Shown: positions 25,722-35,387, numbered from the stretch's first letter. The stretch: DNA of 64,000 nt from Sphingobacterium hungaricum (GCF_015210005.1 NZ_MU158698.1:1001009-1065008); one strand, 5' to 3'. The notes: generated from the sequence alone by a model not told the origin. A program made the numbers and translations.

Positions 25722-26966
25722 ATTTTTTGCCTGAAGCTCTAGATCACTTAAGGTTTTCTTTTTCTTAACAGGCGCTTTCTCTTCGCCAAATAAGCCATTC
25801 CAAATGCGTCTAGACTCTTTGGTCAACAAAGGTGAAACAATCGAAAGGATCAGCACATACACGACTACAAAAGATTGAATGACGGGAAGCAGCTTTCCCG
25901 CTTTTCCGATATTAGCCATGATAATGGAAAACTCACCTCTTGCTGATAATGTAAAACCAATATCAAAGGCGGCTCTAGGTTTCATGCCTGCAAATTTTGC
26001 AGCAAAATAGCCAGAAGCCAAGTTACAGATAATCGTTATTACAGCTGCTAAAGTAGCCCATCCAATCGCGCCACCAAGCGAATACATATCGATCGATAAT
26101 CCAAAGCTAAAAAAGAACATGGCACCAAAAAAATCTTTAAATGGCAACACCATGCCTTCGATTTTCTTGATGTATTTTGAATCCGCAAGCACCAATCCTG
26201 CCAACAAAGCACCAATCGCTTCGGCAACATGGATCGTTTCGGAAAAACCAGCAATTACAAATAACAGACTGATCGTAATCAAAATAAAAATTTCGGAAGT
26301 CGTATCTTGCAACAGCTTATCTATACTCGGAACTAATTTGCGCCCGACAATGATGAATGTTAGGATAAAGCCCAAGGCGAGCAAGGAAGTCCCAAGAACT
26401 GTCCAGACAGAAGAACTGCCTGTCAGAATCAACCCTGAAAGGAAGGAAATATGCATCGCAATAAACAAATCATCGAACATGATCATTCCCATAATGACCT
26501 CTGTTTCCGGATTTGCAGTTCGTTTTAAATCGGTCAATACCTTGGCGACAATTGCCGTAGAGGAGGATGTCATAATCCCGCATAACACCATCATTTCCTT
26601 AAACGGCAAATCCATCAACCAGCCGATTAACAAACCGGAAACAAAGTTGAGACATACGTAGACAAGTCCACCCGAAACAATGGATTTCCCAGATTTAATC
26701 AATCGTCCGACGGAAAACTCCAGCCCTAAATAAAACAGCAAAAATAGAACGCCTAGGCGCCCCATAAACTCAATAAAGGGCTTGCTTTCTTCGAAGGATA
26801 AGTCGATGTGTCCAATTTTTGGCGCATTTTCTGCGCCCAAAACCATCCCAATAATTATAAAAAAAGGAATTACAGAAAATTTCAACTTGTTTGCAAGCAG
26901 GCCAACTACAGTGACCAAAAAAACGGCGATTCCTACTTCTAAAATTAGGGTTTGTGATAGCATCAA
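25716..26966 (-). CDS. Cation:proton antiporter, KhtU-like (CPA2/KefB family)
   Basis: This inner-membrane antiporter probably exports K+ in exchange for H+. The 416-residue protein has about 12 hydrophobic segments in the Na+/H+ exchanger fold, with FIIIGMVLGAENAPKIG in the first pair of helices and FDDLFIAMH in the conserved ion-binding helix. The upstream gene encodes a soluble KhtT-like subunit, leaving one base between them, which strongly supports a KhtTU-type two-component antiporter. There is no C-terminal RCK domain in this protein; that module is on the partner. Two adjacent ATG codons open the gene. Confidence 0.88.
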   Translation of the reverse strand: MMLSQTLILEVGIAVFLVTVVGLLANKLKFSVIPFFIIIGMVLGAENAPKIGHIDLSFEESKPFIEFMGRLGVLFLLFYLGLEFSVGRLIKSGKSIVSGGLVYVCLNFVSGLLIGWLMDLPFKEMMVLCGIMTSSSTAIVAKVLTDLKRTANPETEVIMGMIMFDDLFIAMHISFLSGLILTGSSSVWTVLGTSLLALGFILTFIIVGRKLVPSIDKLLQDTTSEIFILITISLLFVIAGFSETIHVAEAIGALLAGLVLADSKYIKKIEGMVLPFKDFFGAMFFFSFGLSIDMYSLGGAIGWATLAAVITIICNLASGYFAAKFAGMKPRAAFDIGFTLSARGEFSIIMANIGKAGKLLPVIQSFVVVYVLILSIVSPLLTKESRRIWNGLFGEEKAPVKKKKTLSDLELQAKND

Positions 26967-26967
26967 A

Positions 26968-27447
26968 TTACAATAGAATTTCTTTTAACATTTTAATATT
27001 TTTTGCCTTCCCAGCGATAACCAATGTGGTGTCCGTTTGAATAACGTAATCAGGCCCCGGATTGATTTTTGTTTCGTCATCATGAATGGCGGCAATAATT
27101 GATGCTCCAGTACGCTGACGAACTTCTAATTCTCCAATGCTTTTGTTTACTCCATCATTGGAAGCGCCAACTTTGTACCATTCGATGCGCAAATCATCCA
27201 AAGCAAGCTCCATGGTTTCCAAAGCCTTCGGCTTATAGGAAAGTCCCCCCAAAATACCGGCAACTTGACGAGATTCCTCGTCAGATAATGTCATTACACA
27301 GTGCGTCTCATGATCCTCATCTTCGAAACGATACAATTCTCTACGACCATCATCATGAATGACGACGACCATATTATCACCAGCTTCCGTTTCGATTTGG
27401 TATTTCTTACCAATCCCAATAAGATCGCTTTCTCTTACTACAGACAT
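26968..27447 (-). CDS. KhtT-like regulatory subunit with TrkA-C (RCK_C) domain
   Basis: This soluble regulator is predicted to gate the adjacent antiporter. The 159-residue protein opens with RESDLIGIGKKYQIET, followed by VVVIHDDGRRELYRF, a pattern characteristic of the KhtT N-terminal domain. The C-terminal half is an RCK_C domain (IGELEVRQRTGASIIAAIH to DTTLVIAGKAKNIKML), which in this family binds a nucleotide ligand. The gene directly precedes the antiporter gene. In Bacillus the homologous pair responds to pH and methylglyoxal stress; whether this holds here is unknown. Confidence 0.87.
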   Translation of the reverse strand: MSVVRESDLIGIGKKYQIETEAGDNMVVVIHDDGRRELYRFEDEDHETHCVMTLSDEESRQVAGILGGLSYKPKALETMELALDDLRIEWYKVGASNDGVNKSIGELEVRQRTGASIIAAIHDDETKINPGPDYVIQTDTTLVIAGKAKNIKMLKEILL

Positions 27448-27509
27448 GCTATATTTAATTAAATGAAAAATTTATTAACAATATCCTAATGCTATACGAA
27501 GATATAAAA

Positions 27510-28298
27510 TTATTTCTTGACAGCGACATCCACTATTTTATACGAACCATCGTCCTTCTTCGCTCCTTGCCCAATACTGATGCTCTTGGAGTGATAAAAA
27601 AGGTAAATCCATTCCGTTGCTTTGCCTTCCTCCCAATACTGCGCACGTAAATCCCGAGCTAAACGTCCATCATAATCGTATTTGGCGATGAAGCTTCTGA
27701 AAATCTCTTCCGGCTCCGGCAACACATCTCCTCCAAAGAAATAATGCTCGCCATTTGTCTCAATATGAAAGGCCTGATGATTTGGGGTGTGCGCACCATT
27801 CAATTCATAACGGATTTCCGGATTCACAGAACCCGAACCTTCTACTAAATGCAAATTTCCGCTTCTTTGCAGCACATCGAAAATCGCTGTATCGTACGAA
27901 GAAGATTTGCCGTCGTAGGCGCTCTCCCACTCCCCTTGCTGTACAATGTGTTCAGCATTCGGAAAGGCCAATCGAGCAGTTCCATTTTTAACGTCAACTA
28001 ATCCTCCTGTATGGTCTCTGTGCAGATGCGACAACAAAACATGCTTTACATCTTCGACTTCAAATCCTAGTTTTTTAATGTTTTCGTGAATCAGCAATTC
28101 ATCATTTTCCGTTCTAAATCCCAATCCTGCATCACAAAGAATCAATCCGTCATTGGATTCAATCAAAAATGGATGAACATGAATAAATAGCGAACCCGGA
28201 CGATCTTTAGGATCATCTTTTTTATCATCAAACGGAACAAAGGCTTTGGAACTATCTACGGAAAAAGAACCCTCAAAAAGTGAATATGCTTTTATCAT
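27510..28298 (-). CDS. MBL-fold metallohydrolase
   Basis: This metal-dependent hydrolase of the metallo-beta-lactamase superfamily has 262 residues. The metal-binding motif is HLHRDHTGG, the second Asp is in LCDAGLGF, and later His ligands are probably in ELNGAHTPNHQAF. FFGGDVLPEPEE carries the bridging Asp. There is no signal peptide. The subfamily includes lactonases of the AttM/AiiA type, but the substrate cannot be read from the sequence and no quorum-sensing genes are nearby. It is divergent from recJ across about 110 bases. Confidence 0.83.
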   Translation of the reverse strand: MIKAYSLFEGSFSVDSSKAFVPFDDKKDDPKDRPGSLFIHVHPFLIESNDGLILCDAGLGFRTENDELLIHENIKKLGFEVEDVKHVLLSHLHRDHTGGLVDVKNGTARLAFPNAEHIVQQGEWESAYDGKSSSYDTAIFDVLQRSGNLHLVEGSGSVNPEIRYELNGAHTPNHQAFHIETNGEHYFFGGDVLPEPEEIFRSFIAKYDYDGRLARDLRAQYWEEGKATEWIYLFYHSKSISIGQGAKKDDGSYKIVDVAVKK

Positions 28299-28411
28299 TT
28301 TTATTTTATTGTAACTATGACAGTTAAGAAATCTGTTGCCCTTCCAGTCACAGGCATTAGGTAAGTCTTGCTATTAAAACGTATATTTACACGTAATCAG
28401 TCTGCAAAGAT

Positions 28412-30112
28412 ATGCAAAAAAGATGGGTAGTAAAACCCAAAAATGACATCTATAAAATCAACAGCTTAGGGGAGGAATTAGGGATAAGCGCAACACTCTC
28501 AAACATTTTAATTCATCGGAATATTGAAACATTCGATGAAGCTCGTCAATTTTTTCGCCCAACTTTAGATGATTTGCATGATCCATTTCTTATGAAAGAT
28601 ATGGACAAGGCGATTTATCGAATCGAAACTGCGATCGGGAACAAGGAAAAGATTTTAATTTATGGAGATTATGATGTAGATGGCACTACTGCGGTGGCGA
28701 CAGTCTATAGTTTTTTCAGAAACTTCCATTCAGGAATGGATTTTTATATCCCCGACCGCTACGAAGAAGGCTACGGAATTTCCAAACAGGGAATTGATTT
28801 TGCGCATGCAAATGGATTTACGTTAATCATTGCATTGGATTGTGGCATCAAAGAAATTGAGAATATCCAGTACGCTAAAGAGAAAAACATTGACTTTATC
28901 ATTGGCGATCACCATCTTCCCGGAAGCAGCATTCCAGATGCATATGCCGTTCTAGATCCAAAACGCTCAGATTGCAATTATCCTTATAATGAACTGTCCG
29001 GTTGCGGCATCGGATTCAAGCTGGTTCAGGCATTTATTCTAAAAAACGATTTAGAAATGACGGACGCTTATCAATATTTGGATTTGGTAGCCGTCAGCAT
29101 CGCTTCGGACATTGTTCCGATCACCGGAGAAAATAGGATTCTTGCTCATTTTGGGTTAAAAAAATTAAATAGCAATCCGAATTGTGGCCTGCAGACATTG
29201 GTGGATTTATCCACGAATAAAAATTCGCATTTTGGAATCAATGATATTCTATTTCAGATTGGGCCAAGAATAAACGCTGCAGGACGTATTGATCACGCGA
29301 AAAACTCTGTCCAGCTTTTGATTTCTAAATCCCTACAAGAATCTGAAAGCATTGCCAAAAAAATCGACCAGCAAAATAGCACTCGAAAAGAAGTGGATTT
29401 AAAAATCACGGAAGAGGCACTGGCTTTATTGGACTCGAATAGCTTAGAACAGCATAAAAAAAGCACGGTATTGTTCAAAGAAGATTGGCACAAAGGCGTC
29501 ATCGGAATTGTAGCATCTCGCTTGACGGACAAATATTACCGTCCGACCATTATTCTCACAGAAACCAATGGACACATCGCCGGTTCGGCACGTTCAGTTT
29601 TAGGGTATGATATTTACGAAGCACTAACTGAATGCAGTGATTTGCTAGACCAGTTTGGAGGACATAAATACGCTGCTGGTTTAACGATGAAGCGGGAAAA
29701 TGTCGAACTTTTTCAGCTTAAATTTGAAGAAATCGTGAGCAACAGCATTCCTCCGGAATTATTGCAACAAGAATTATTGATTGACCAAGAGCTCAATTTG
29801 GCAGAGATCGACGCCAAATTTTTCAGGATTCTGAATCAATTGGAGCCGTTCGGACCATCGAATGAGAAACCTTTGTTTCAAGCAAAAAACCTTTCTTTGT
29901 ACGGGCCAGCACGCATTGTTGGGAAAAACCACTTAAAATTGAGCGTCGTTCAAGAAGGAAGCAAGCGTTTCGACTGCATCGCTTTTGGCTTGGCTGATGA
30001 ATTGGAAAACCTATCCAATCATGCTAATTTTGAAATTTGTTTTTCGATTGAAGAAAATATCTGGAAAGAAAATCATAATTTACAATTAAATATTAAAGCG
30101 ATTCGATATTAA
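28412..30112 (+). CDS. recJ: Single-stranded-DNA exonuclease RecJ
   Basis: This 5'-to-3' single-strand DNA exonuclease acts in recombination and mismatch repair. It is 566 residues long. The DHH-family motifs are in order: [12 protein letters not shown] (metal ligands Asp86, Asp88 and Asp90), ALDCGIKE (Asp143), IGDHHLPG (Asp166-His167-His168), the later Asp in [15 protein letters not shown], then the DHHA1 motif [11 protein letters not shown]. The C-terminal OB-fold region is present. It begins with ATG and is followed 32 bases later by lptB on the same strand. Confidence 0.95.
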   Translation: MQKRWVVKPKNDIYKINSLGEELGISATLSNILIHRNIETFDEARQFFRPTLDDLHDPFLMKDMDKAIYRIETAIGNKEKILIYGDYDVDGTTAVATVYSFFRNFHSGMDFYIPDRYEEGYGISKQGIDFAHANGFTLIIALDCGIKEIENIQYAKEKNIDFIIGDHHLPGSSIPDAYAVLDPKRSDCNYPYNELSGCGIGFKLVQAFILKNDLEMTDAYQYLDLVAVSIASDIVPITGENRILAHFGLKKLNSNPNCGLQTLVDLSTNKNSHFGINDILFQIGPRINAAGRIDHAKNSVQLLISKSLQESESIAKKIDQQNSTRKEVDLKITEEALALLDSNSLEQHKKSTVLFKEDWHKGVIGIVASRLTDKYYRPTIILTETNGHIAGSARSVLGYDIYEALTECSDLLDQFGGHKYAAGLTMKRENVELFQLKFEEIVSNSIPPELLQQELLIDQELNLAEIDAKFFRILNQLEPFGPSNEKPLFQAKNLSLYGPARIVGKNHLKLSVVQEGSKRFDCIAFGLADELENLSNHANFEICFSIEENIWKENHNLQLNIKAIRY

Positions 30113-30113
30113 A

Positions 30114-30121
30114 TATATTTG
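30114..30121 (+). promoter_or_regulatory. Candidate -7 box for lptB
   Basis: TATATTTG matches TAnnTTTG exactly and lies 23 bases before the lptB ATG, between the recJ stop codon and lptB. No clear -33 TTTG is present. Confidence 0.35.
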
Positions 30122-30144
30122 TAATCACAGGATTAGAAGAGTAC

Positions 30145-30879
30145 ATGATATTAAAAGCCGAGCACCTCGTAAAAAAATATAAACAGCGTACCGTTGTTAA
30201 TGATGTTTCATTCCATGTTGAACAAGGAGAAATTGTCGGATTATTAGGCCCCAATGGAGCAGGAAAAACCACCTCATTTTATATGATTGTGGGTTTGATC
30301 AAACCCAATGACGGAGAAGTGTATCTAGATGACCAAGAAATCACAAAGGATGCGATGTACCAACGCGCACAGCGCGGAATCGGTTATTTAGCCCAGGAAG
30401 CTTCTGTCTTCAGAAAATTATCCGTCGAAGATAATATCCTCGCTGTTTTGGAAATTCATTATAAAAACAAAGCGGAACGCAAAGAAAAATTAGAAGAGCT
30501 GCTTGCCGAATTTAGCCTTAACCGCGTACGAAAAAACCGAGGTGATTTATTATCCGGAGGAGAACGCAGACGTACTGAAATTGCACGCGCATTGGCTGCA
30601 AATCCTTCTTTTATTCTATTGGATGAACCTTTTGCTGGGGTCGATCCGATCGCTGTAGAAGAAATCCAAACCATTGTCCATAAATTAAAATCAAAAAACA
30701 TAGGCATCTTAATCACGGACCACAACGTACAAGAAACCTTATCGATTACTGATAGAGCTTATTTACTGACCGAAGGAAAAATTATGCTCACTGGAACTCC
30801 CGAAGAAATTGCCAGCAACGAACTTGCACGTAAATTTTATTTGGGTAGACACTTTGAACTTAGAAGAAAAAAGCTTTAA
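30145..30879 (+). CDS. lptB: LPS export ABC transporter ATP-binding protein
   Basis: This cytoplasmic ATPase powers extraction of lipopolysaccharide from the inner membrane with LptF/LptG, which are not in this window. The 244 residues show Walker [10 protein letters not shown] (35-43), Q-loop Gln84 ([10 protein letters not shown], typical of LptB), the signature [15 protein letters not shown] (136-150), Walker [14 protein letters not shown] (156-168) and the switch His in ITDHNVQET. The sequence [16 protein letters not shown] distinguishes it from amino-acid importers. It is 21 bases upstream of the GH3-family gene on the same strand. Confidence 0.94.
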   Translation: MILKAEHLVKKYKQRTVVNDVSFHVEQGEIVGLLGPNGAGKTTSFYMIVGLIKPNDGEVYLDDQEITKDAMYQRAQRGIGYLAQEASVFRKLSVEDNILAVLEIHYKNKAERKEKLEELLAEFSLNRVRKNRGDLLSGGERRRTEIARALAANPSFILLDEPFAGVDPIAVEEIQTIVHKLKSKNIGILITDHNVQETLSITDRAYLLTEGKIMLTGTPEEIASNELARKFYLGRHFELRRKKL

Positions 30880-30900
30880 TTTAATCGTAAATACATTGGT

Positions 30901-32415
30901 ATGGCCATTATAAACTCTCTATTTACGTGGTTTTTGAAAAAGCGCATGCATCAGATTGAGCTTTTTATTAAATATCCTCATGATGTGCAAGAGGAATGGT
31001 TCCATAGTTTATTGTCCACAGCAGAAGCTACCGAATGGGGCAAAAAATACGATTATAAAAGTATCCTGACTCCAGACGAATTCAAAAGACGTGTCCCTAT
31101 CCAAGATTATGATTCACTCAAAGGATATGTAGACCGCATGATCAAAGGCGAACAGAATGTTTTGTGGCCGTCGGAAATCAAATGGTTTGCGAAATCATCG
31201 GGAACAACAGCCGACAGAAGCAAATTTATTCCAGTTAGCCTCGAAGCTTTGGAACAATGTCATTTTCAAGGCGGAAAAGACATGCTGACAATTTATTGCC
31301 ACAATCGGCCCAATAATAAAATCTTCAATGGAAAATCAGTCGTTTTAGGCGGTTCTTCACAAATCAACAATTTTTCTTCCGATTCTTACTATGGCGATTT
31401 ATCGTCCATTTTGCTTAGAAATTTACCATTCTGGGCAGAATCGAAACGGACTCCGACTTTGGCGATTACGTTGAACCCGAATTTCGAGGAAAAAATCGAA
31501 ACGATTGCGCAGATTACCAGCAAAGAGGATGTGACAAGTTTAGCCGGTGTTCCGACCTGGAATGTCGTGATGGCTAAACGCATTTTAGAAATTACGGGAA
31601 AAGACAATTTGCTAGAAGTCTGGCCTAACCTAGAATTTTATGGGCATGGCGGTGTTAGCTTCAAGCCCTATGTCGAGCAATTTAAAAAATTGATTCCCTC
31701 AGATAACATGTATTATTTAGAAAATTACAATGCATCTGAAGGATATTTTGGCATTCAAGACATGAGCAATTCTGATGATCTATTGCTGATGCTGGATTAT
31801 GGAATTTACTATGAATTTTTGCCAACTGAATTTATTGGACAAGAAAACCCAAAAACATTAGGCTTAGACGAAGTAGAAATCGGAAAAAATTACGCACTGA
31901 TTATTTCGACGAATGGCGGACTTTGGCGATACATGATTGGCGACACAATTAAATTTACCACAAAATCGCCTTACCGTTTCCAGATTACGGGAAGGACAAA
32001 ACAATACATCAATACATTTGGAGAAGAGCTAATCGTAGACAATGCAGATGTAGCTATCAAAAGAGCTTGCTTGGAAACTTCGGCGATTGTCAAAGATTAT
32101 ACAGCCGGCCCGGTTTATTTTAAAGAAAAAGAAGCTGGCGCTCACGAATGGATTATCGAATTTGAACAAGATCCAACTGATTTTAATCAATTTTGCCAGA
32201 CCCTTGACAATACGCTGAGAGAAATCAATTCGGATTATGATGCCAAACGATTTAAAAACATGGCCTTAAATTTTCCAATCATCCACAATGCCAGCAAAGG
32301 CACCTTTTACAATTGGATGAAATCCAGAGGAAAATTAGGCGGACAGAATAAAGTGCCCAGATTATCCAATGACCGATATTACATCGATCAAATACTGAAT
32401 TTATCTAAAAATTAA
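30901..32415 (+). CDS. GH3 auxin-responsive-promoter family protein (acyl-adenylating enzyme)
   Basis: This is a bacterial member of the family known from plant amido synthetases that join amino acids to acyl hormones. The 504-residue protein carries the ATP-binding motif FAKSSGTTADRSKFIPVS, a second adenylation region YNASEGYFGIQ, and DLLLMLDYGIYYEFLP, WRYMIGDTIKFT and FGEELIVDNAD of the C-terminal subdomain. The N-terminal KRRVPIQDYDSLKGYVDRM also fits the family. The physiological substrate in bacteria is not established. It lies between lptB and ilvE on the same strand. Confidence 0.9.
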   Translation: MAIINSLFTWFLKKRMHQIELFIKYPHDVQEEWFHSLLSTAEATEWGKKYDYKSILTPDEFKRRVPIQDYDSLKGYVDRMIKGEQNVLWPSEIKWFAKSSGTTADRSKFIPVSLEALEQCHFQGGKDMLTIYCHNRPNNKIFNGKSVVLGGSSQINNFSSDSYYGDLSSILLRNLPFWAESKRTPTLAITLNPNFEEKIETIAQITSKEDVTSLAGVPTWNVVMAKRILEITGKDNLLEVWPNLEFYGHGGVSFKPYVEQFKKLIPSDNMYYLENYNASEGYFGIQDMSNSDDLLLMLDYGIYYEFLPTEFIGQENPKTLGLDEVEIGKNYALIISTNGGLWRYMIGDTIKFTTKSPYRFQITGRTKQYINTFGEELIVDNADVAIKRACLETSAIVKDYTAGPVYFKEKEAGAHEWIIEFEQDPTDFNQFCQTLDNTLREINSDYDAKRFKNMALNFPIIHNASKGTFYNWMKSRGKLGGQNKVPRLSNDRYYIDQILNLSKN

Positions 32416-32424
32416 TATTTTGGA

Positions 32425-32544
32425 TTAAGGTTTTATGGCTGTTTTGTACATATAACTTAAAAATCCTCGAAGAAAAGTCCACAAACTTTCGTAATGGCGG
32501 TTAGCCAAATCCGCTTCGCTCTGTTTCTGCTGGTTTGATTTCAT
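32425..32544 (-). CDS. Possible small protein of 39 residues
   Basis: A short frame runs from ATG (32542-32544) to TAA (32425-32427) in the spacer between the GH3-family gene and ilvE, antisense to both. The product begins MKSNQQKQSEADLANRHYE and ends SYMYKTAIKP. It has a hydrophilic N-terminus and a more hydrophobic, aromatic C-terminal half (LWTFLRGFLSYMY) that could be an amphipathic helix. Nothing was recognised by family. The composition is more protein-like than expected of random spacer, but its reality rests on this alone. Confidence 0.4.
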   Translation of the reverse strand: MKSNQQKQSEADLANRHYESLWTFLRGFLSYMYKTAIKP

Positions 32545-32700
32545 ACTATTTAGTTGGTTTGTAAATCATTAAACGCTAAATTTCAGAACATCGCTACAGT
32601 GGATTGAATTCAAACCAAATTGATTCTGCAACATTAAATATAGCCGTTTTCGCTTTATCTATTAATTCTTTTTCATAAATTGCATACAAATTATAAGAGA

Positions 32701-33771
32701 ATGAGCTTAATAACTAATCCTACAATTCAAGTAGAGCCAACAAAAAATTCTAGGCTTTCGGATGTAGATTTCGACAATTTAAAATTTGGTCAGATCATGT
32801 CGGACCACATGCTGGTAGCGACGTATGAAAATGGAGATTGGCAAGAAGTGAAAATCGTCCCTTATGGCGATTTAACGATTAGTCCTTCCCTATCCGCACT
32901 TCATTATGGACAATCCATTTTTGAAGGCGTAAAAGCCTATAAATTTAACGATGGTACGGTAAGTATTTTTCGTCCAGAGAAAAACTGGGAACGTTTTAAT
33001 AAATCGGCAAGCCGCTTGCAAATGCCAGAAGTTCCTGAAGAAATATTTTTAGGAGGTTTGAATAAGCTATTGGATTTGGATAAAAATTGGGTACCATCCA
33101 AAGAAGGGTCATCTTTATATATTCGTCCATTTATGTTTGCTACAGAAGCTGCTTTGGGCGTTCATCCATCCATTTCCTATAAATTTATCATCATCACAGG
33201 GCCAGTTGGGGCGTATTATAGCAAACCGATTAGCTTAAAAGTAGAAACCAAATATACACGTGCTGCCGAAGGCGGTGTAGGATTTTCTAAGAATGCAGGA
33301 AATTATGCATTATCGTTATATCCAACACAATTAGCAAATGACGAAGGCTTCGATCAACTGATGTGGACGGATGCCAAAGAGCATAAATACATTGAAGAAG
33401 CAGGAACTGCAAATCTGATTTTCCGCATCGGCGATACGATCATTACACCGCATGGAGAAACAATCCTACATGGTGTGACGCGTAGAACCATTATGGAATT
33501 GGCTGAAAAATGGGGATTCAAAGCTGAACAGCGCAGAGTTTCTGTTCAGGAATTAATCGACGGCATCAAAAATGGAACTGTTTCTGAAGCTTTTGCGGCA
33601 GGAACGGCAGCTACAGTAACACCGATTTCAAAAATTGGCTATGAAGGCGAAATCTATGAATTGCCTCCTGTAGAAGGCAGAGAATTCAGCAACAAAGTAT
33701 TGGCTTACTTAAATGATTTGCGCTACGGTAAAATTGCTGATGAGTTCGGCTGGAACTTTATTGTGAAATAA
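32701..33771 (+). CDS. ilvE: Branched-chain-amino-acid aminotransferase
   Basis: This PLP enzyme transfers amino groups between leucine, isoleucine or valine and 2-oxoglutarate. From the ATG at 32701 it has 356 residues. Fold-type IV features are HYGQSIFEGVKAY, SSLYIRPFMFATE, the PLP lysine in GVGFSKNAGNYA (Lys197), YIEEAGTANLIFRI and GVTRRTIMELA. It belongs to the longer class II BCAT group shared with eukaryotic enzymes, usual in Bacteroidota. The frame extends seven codons upstream to a TTG at 32680, but the ATG preceded by ATAAGAGA is preferred. A hairpin follows the stop codon. Confidence 0.95.
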   Translation: MSLITNPTIQVEPTKNSRLSDVDFDNLKFGQIMSDHMLVATYENGDWQEVKIVPYGDLTISPSLSALHYGQSIFEGVKAYKFNDGTVSIFRPEKNWERFNKSASRLQMPEVPEEIFLGGLNKLLDLDKNWVPSKEGSSLYIRPFMFATEAALGVHPSISYKFIIITGPVGAYYSKPISLKVETKYTRAAEGGVGFSKNAGNYALSLYPTQLANDEGFDQLMWTDAKEHKYIEEAGTANLIFRIGDTIITPHGETILHGVTRRTIMELAEKWGFKAEQRRVSVQELIDGIKNGTVSEAFAAGTAATVTPISKIGYEGEIYELPPVEGREFSNKVLAYLNDLRYGKIADEFGWNFIVK

Positions 33772-33788
33772 GAAAATAATCTGATTTG

Positions 33789-33830
33789 AATTGGCTAGAA
33801 TGGTTAATTTCCATTTCTAGCCAATTTATT
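33789..33830. terminator. Terminator between ilvE and miaA
   Basis: ATTGGCTAGAATGG pairs with CCATTTCTAGCCAAT (one bulged base) around a short loop, followed by a T-rich run on the plus strand. It lies between convergent genes and probably serves ilvE mainly. Confidence 0.65.
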
Positions 33831-33888
33831 TTGAATCCATTCTGGATTATTCATTCATCACATACTCTTGATGAAATGATTTAATTGC

Positions 33889-34800
33889 TTATAATTTCTG
33901 ATCGATATAATCTAAAATCCCTTCCGTATCATTTGGTTCGAACCATTCGGTTTCACCATATTTTTTAAACCAAGTGATCTGCCGTTTAGCGTATTTCCGT
34001 GAATTCTGCTTGATTTTATCGGTTGCTTCAAGCAATGAAATTTTAGTATCCAAATAATCAAATAATTCGGCGTAACCAACCGTTTGCAAAGCGGGATAAC
34101 TTTTATAGTTTTCTAAACCCTTTACCTCTTCAAGCAAACCGTTTGCCATCATTCCGTCTACACGCTTATTGATTCGGTCATAAAGAAGCTGACGATCGGT
34201 ATTGAGTCCAATGGTAATGATATTAAAAGGTCTTTTATCAGTGTTTTTCTGTTGGTAATAAGAAATTGGATTTCCGGTAGCCTCGTAAATTTCCATCGCA
34301 CGGATCACGCGCTGGGTGTTGTGAATAGATTGTGATTCGTAAAATGCGGGGTCGATCGTTTTTAATAGTTCCTGAAACGAAGCTATGCCTTCTTGTTCGG
34401 CTTTTAGATTTAGTCGACTTCGGATTTCTTCGGAAACATTCGGAAGACTATCCAATCCTTCGCATAATGCGCGAATAAATAATCCAGAACCCCCAACCAC
34501 GATTGCTACATCTTTAGTCAAGAAAAGATTGGATAAGAGGACTAGGGCATCGCGCTCGAAATCTCCAGCAGAATAGGGTTCTGTGATTGAATGCGAATCA
34601 ATAAAATGATGCTTTGCTTGTGCTAATTCTTCAAGAGAAGGTTTTGCTGTGCCGATCGACATTTCTCTATAGAATTGACGGGAATCAGCAGATAGGATTT
34701 CGGTAGAAAACTTTTTTGCAAGTTCAATAGCCATCGCAGTTTTTCCAACGGCTGTTGGCCCAACAACGACAACTATTGTCTTATTTTTAGTGCTTGTCAA
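33889..34800 (-). CDS. miaA: tRNA dimethylallyltransferase
   Basis: It adds an isopentenyl group to A37 of tRNAs that read codons starting with U. The 303-residue protein has the P-loop GPTAVGKTAMAIELA near residue 14, then LSADSRQFYREMSIGTAKP, the substrate-binding stretch KHHFIDSHSITEPYSAGDF, GGSGLFIRALCEGL and near the C-terminus AKRQITWFKKY. These are in the expected order. It follows the acidic-tailed protein gene by 5 bases on the same strand, so the two are co-transcribed. Confidence 0.95.
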   Translation of the reverse strand: MTSTKNKTIVVVVGPTAVGKTAMAIELAKKFSTEILSADSRQFYREMSIGTAKPSLEELAQAKHHFIDSHSITEPYSAGDFERDALVLLSNLFLTKDVAIVVGGSGLFIRALCEGLDSLPNVSEEIRSRLNLKAEQEGIASFQELLKTIDPAFYESQSIHNTQRVIRAMEIYEATGNPISYYQQKNTDKRPFNIITIGLNTDRQLLYDRINKRVDGMMANGLLEEVKGLENYKSYPALQTVGYAELFDYLDTKISLLEATDKIKQNSRKYAKRQITWFKKYGETEWFEPNDTEGILDYIDQKL

Positions 34801-34805
34801 TGAAA

Positions 34806-35387
34806 TTAATATTCATCAAATCCACCGGATTTTTTGCTTTCACCACCCTCTTCCGATTCTTCTTCATCATCGTCGAACAAATCGAAATCTTCCTCTTCAT
34901 CCACACCATATTCGGTATCGTCGACAGGTCGGTCGTCTTCATCATCTACGTCATCCGCTACAGGGAAATTCGCAGCGGCTAAATTCCTAGGCGCAGGGCC
35001 TACAGACTTAGAAATTAATGGATATTGCTTTCCAGCTTCTTCTTTTAAAATTTTAATCAGCTCCACATGAAACTCATATGGGCGGTCAAAGTTATATACG
35101 TAATAAAATTTCTGATGAGGATCATCAATAAATTTACTCAAGCGAATATTTTCCATAATCAATACCCCAGCATCCACTTTACGCGGCGATGGAAGCAATG
35201 CGATTTCAGTTCCTTTTTTCCATTGGTCATTGCTAACATAAAAAGAGGATGAACGCTCCACTTCATAACCAGTGGATTGTTGAATAGCTTGGTGTAAATC
35301 TAAGAATGTACTGTTTGAAGGCATATCAATTTCACGATATACATCTTCATAATCTTCAAAAGTGACTCTAAATCTGTAAATAGCCAT
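34806..35387 (-). CDS. pRiA4b ORF-3-like (IS1096 TnpR passenger-type) domain protein with acidic tail
   Basis: The function is unknown. The first 130 residues (AIYRFRVTFEDYEDVYREI, LDLHQAIQQSTGYE, FYVSNDQWKKGTEI, FYYVYNFDRPYEFHVEL) match the small alpha/beta domain annotated as plasmid pRiA4b ORF-3-like. The last 50 residues are very rich in Asp and Glu (DDVDDEDDRP, EEEDFDLFDDDEEESEE). There is no transposase or recombinase motif, so the historical IS1096 name does not mark a mobile element. It sits 5 bases upstream of miaA. Confidence 0.8.
   Translation of the reverse strand: MAIYRFRVTFEDYEDVYREIDMPSNSTFLDLHQAIQQSTGYEVERSSSFYVSNDQWKKGTEIALLPSPRKVDAGVLIMENIRLSKFIDDPHQKFYYVYNFDRPYEFHVELIKILKEEAGKQYPLISKSVGPAPRNLAAANFPVADDVDDEDDRPVDDTEYGVDEEEDFDLFDDDEEESEEGGESKKSGGFDEY

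Noticed and set aside
27510-28298. Quorum-quenching lactonase assignment for the MBL-fold protein
   Set aside because: Only the general metal-binding motif is visible; nothing in sequence or context identifies an acyl-homoserine-lactone substrate.
34834-35070. Plus-strand serine-rich open frame
   Set aside because: It is the antisense of the Asp/Glu-rich tail codons of the minus-strand gene; low complexity explains it.
34806-35387. IS1096/TnpR-type name suggesting a mobile element
   Set aside because: The protein has no transposase or resolvase motif, and there are no terminal repeats or target duplications around it.
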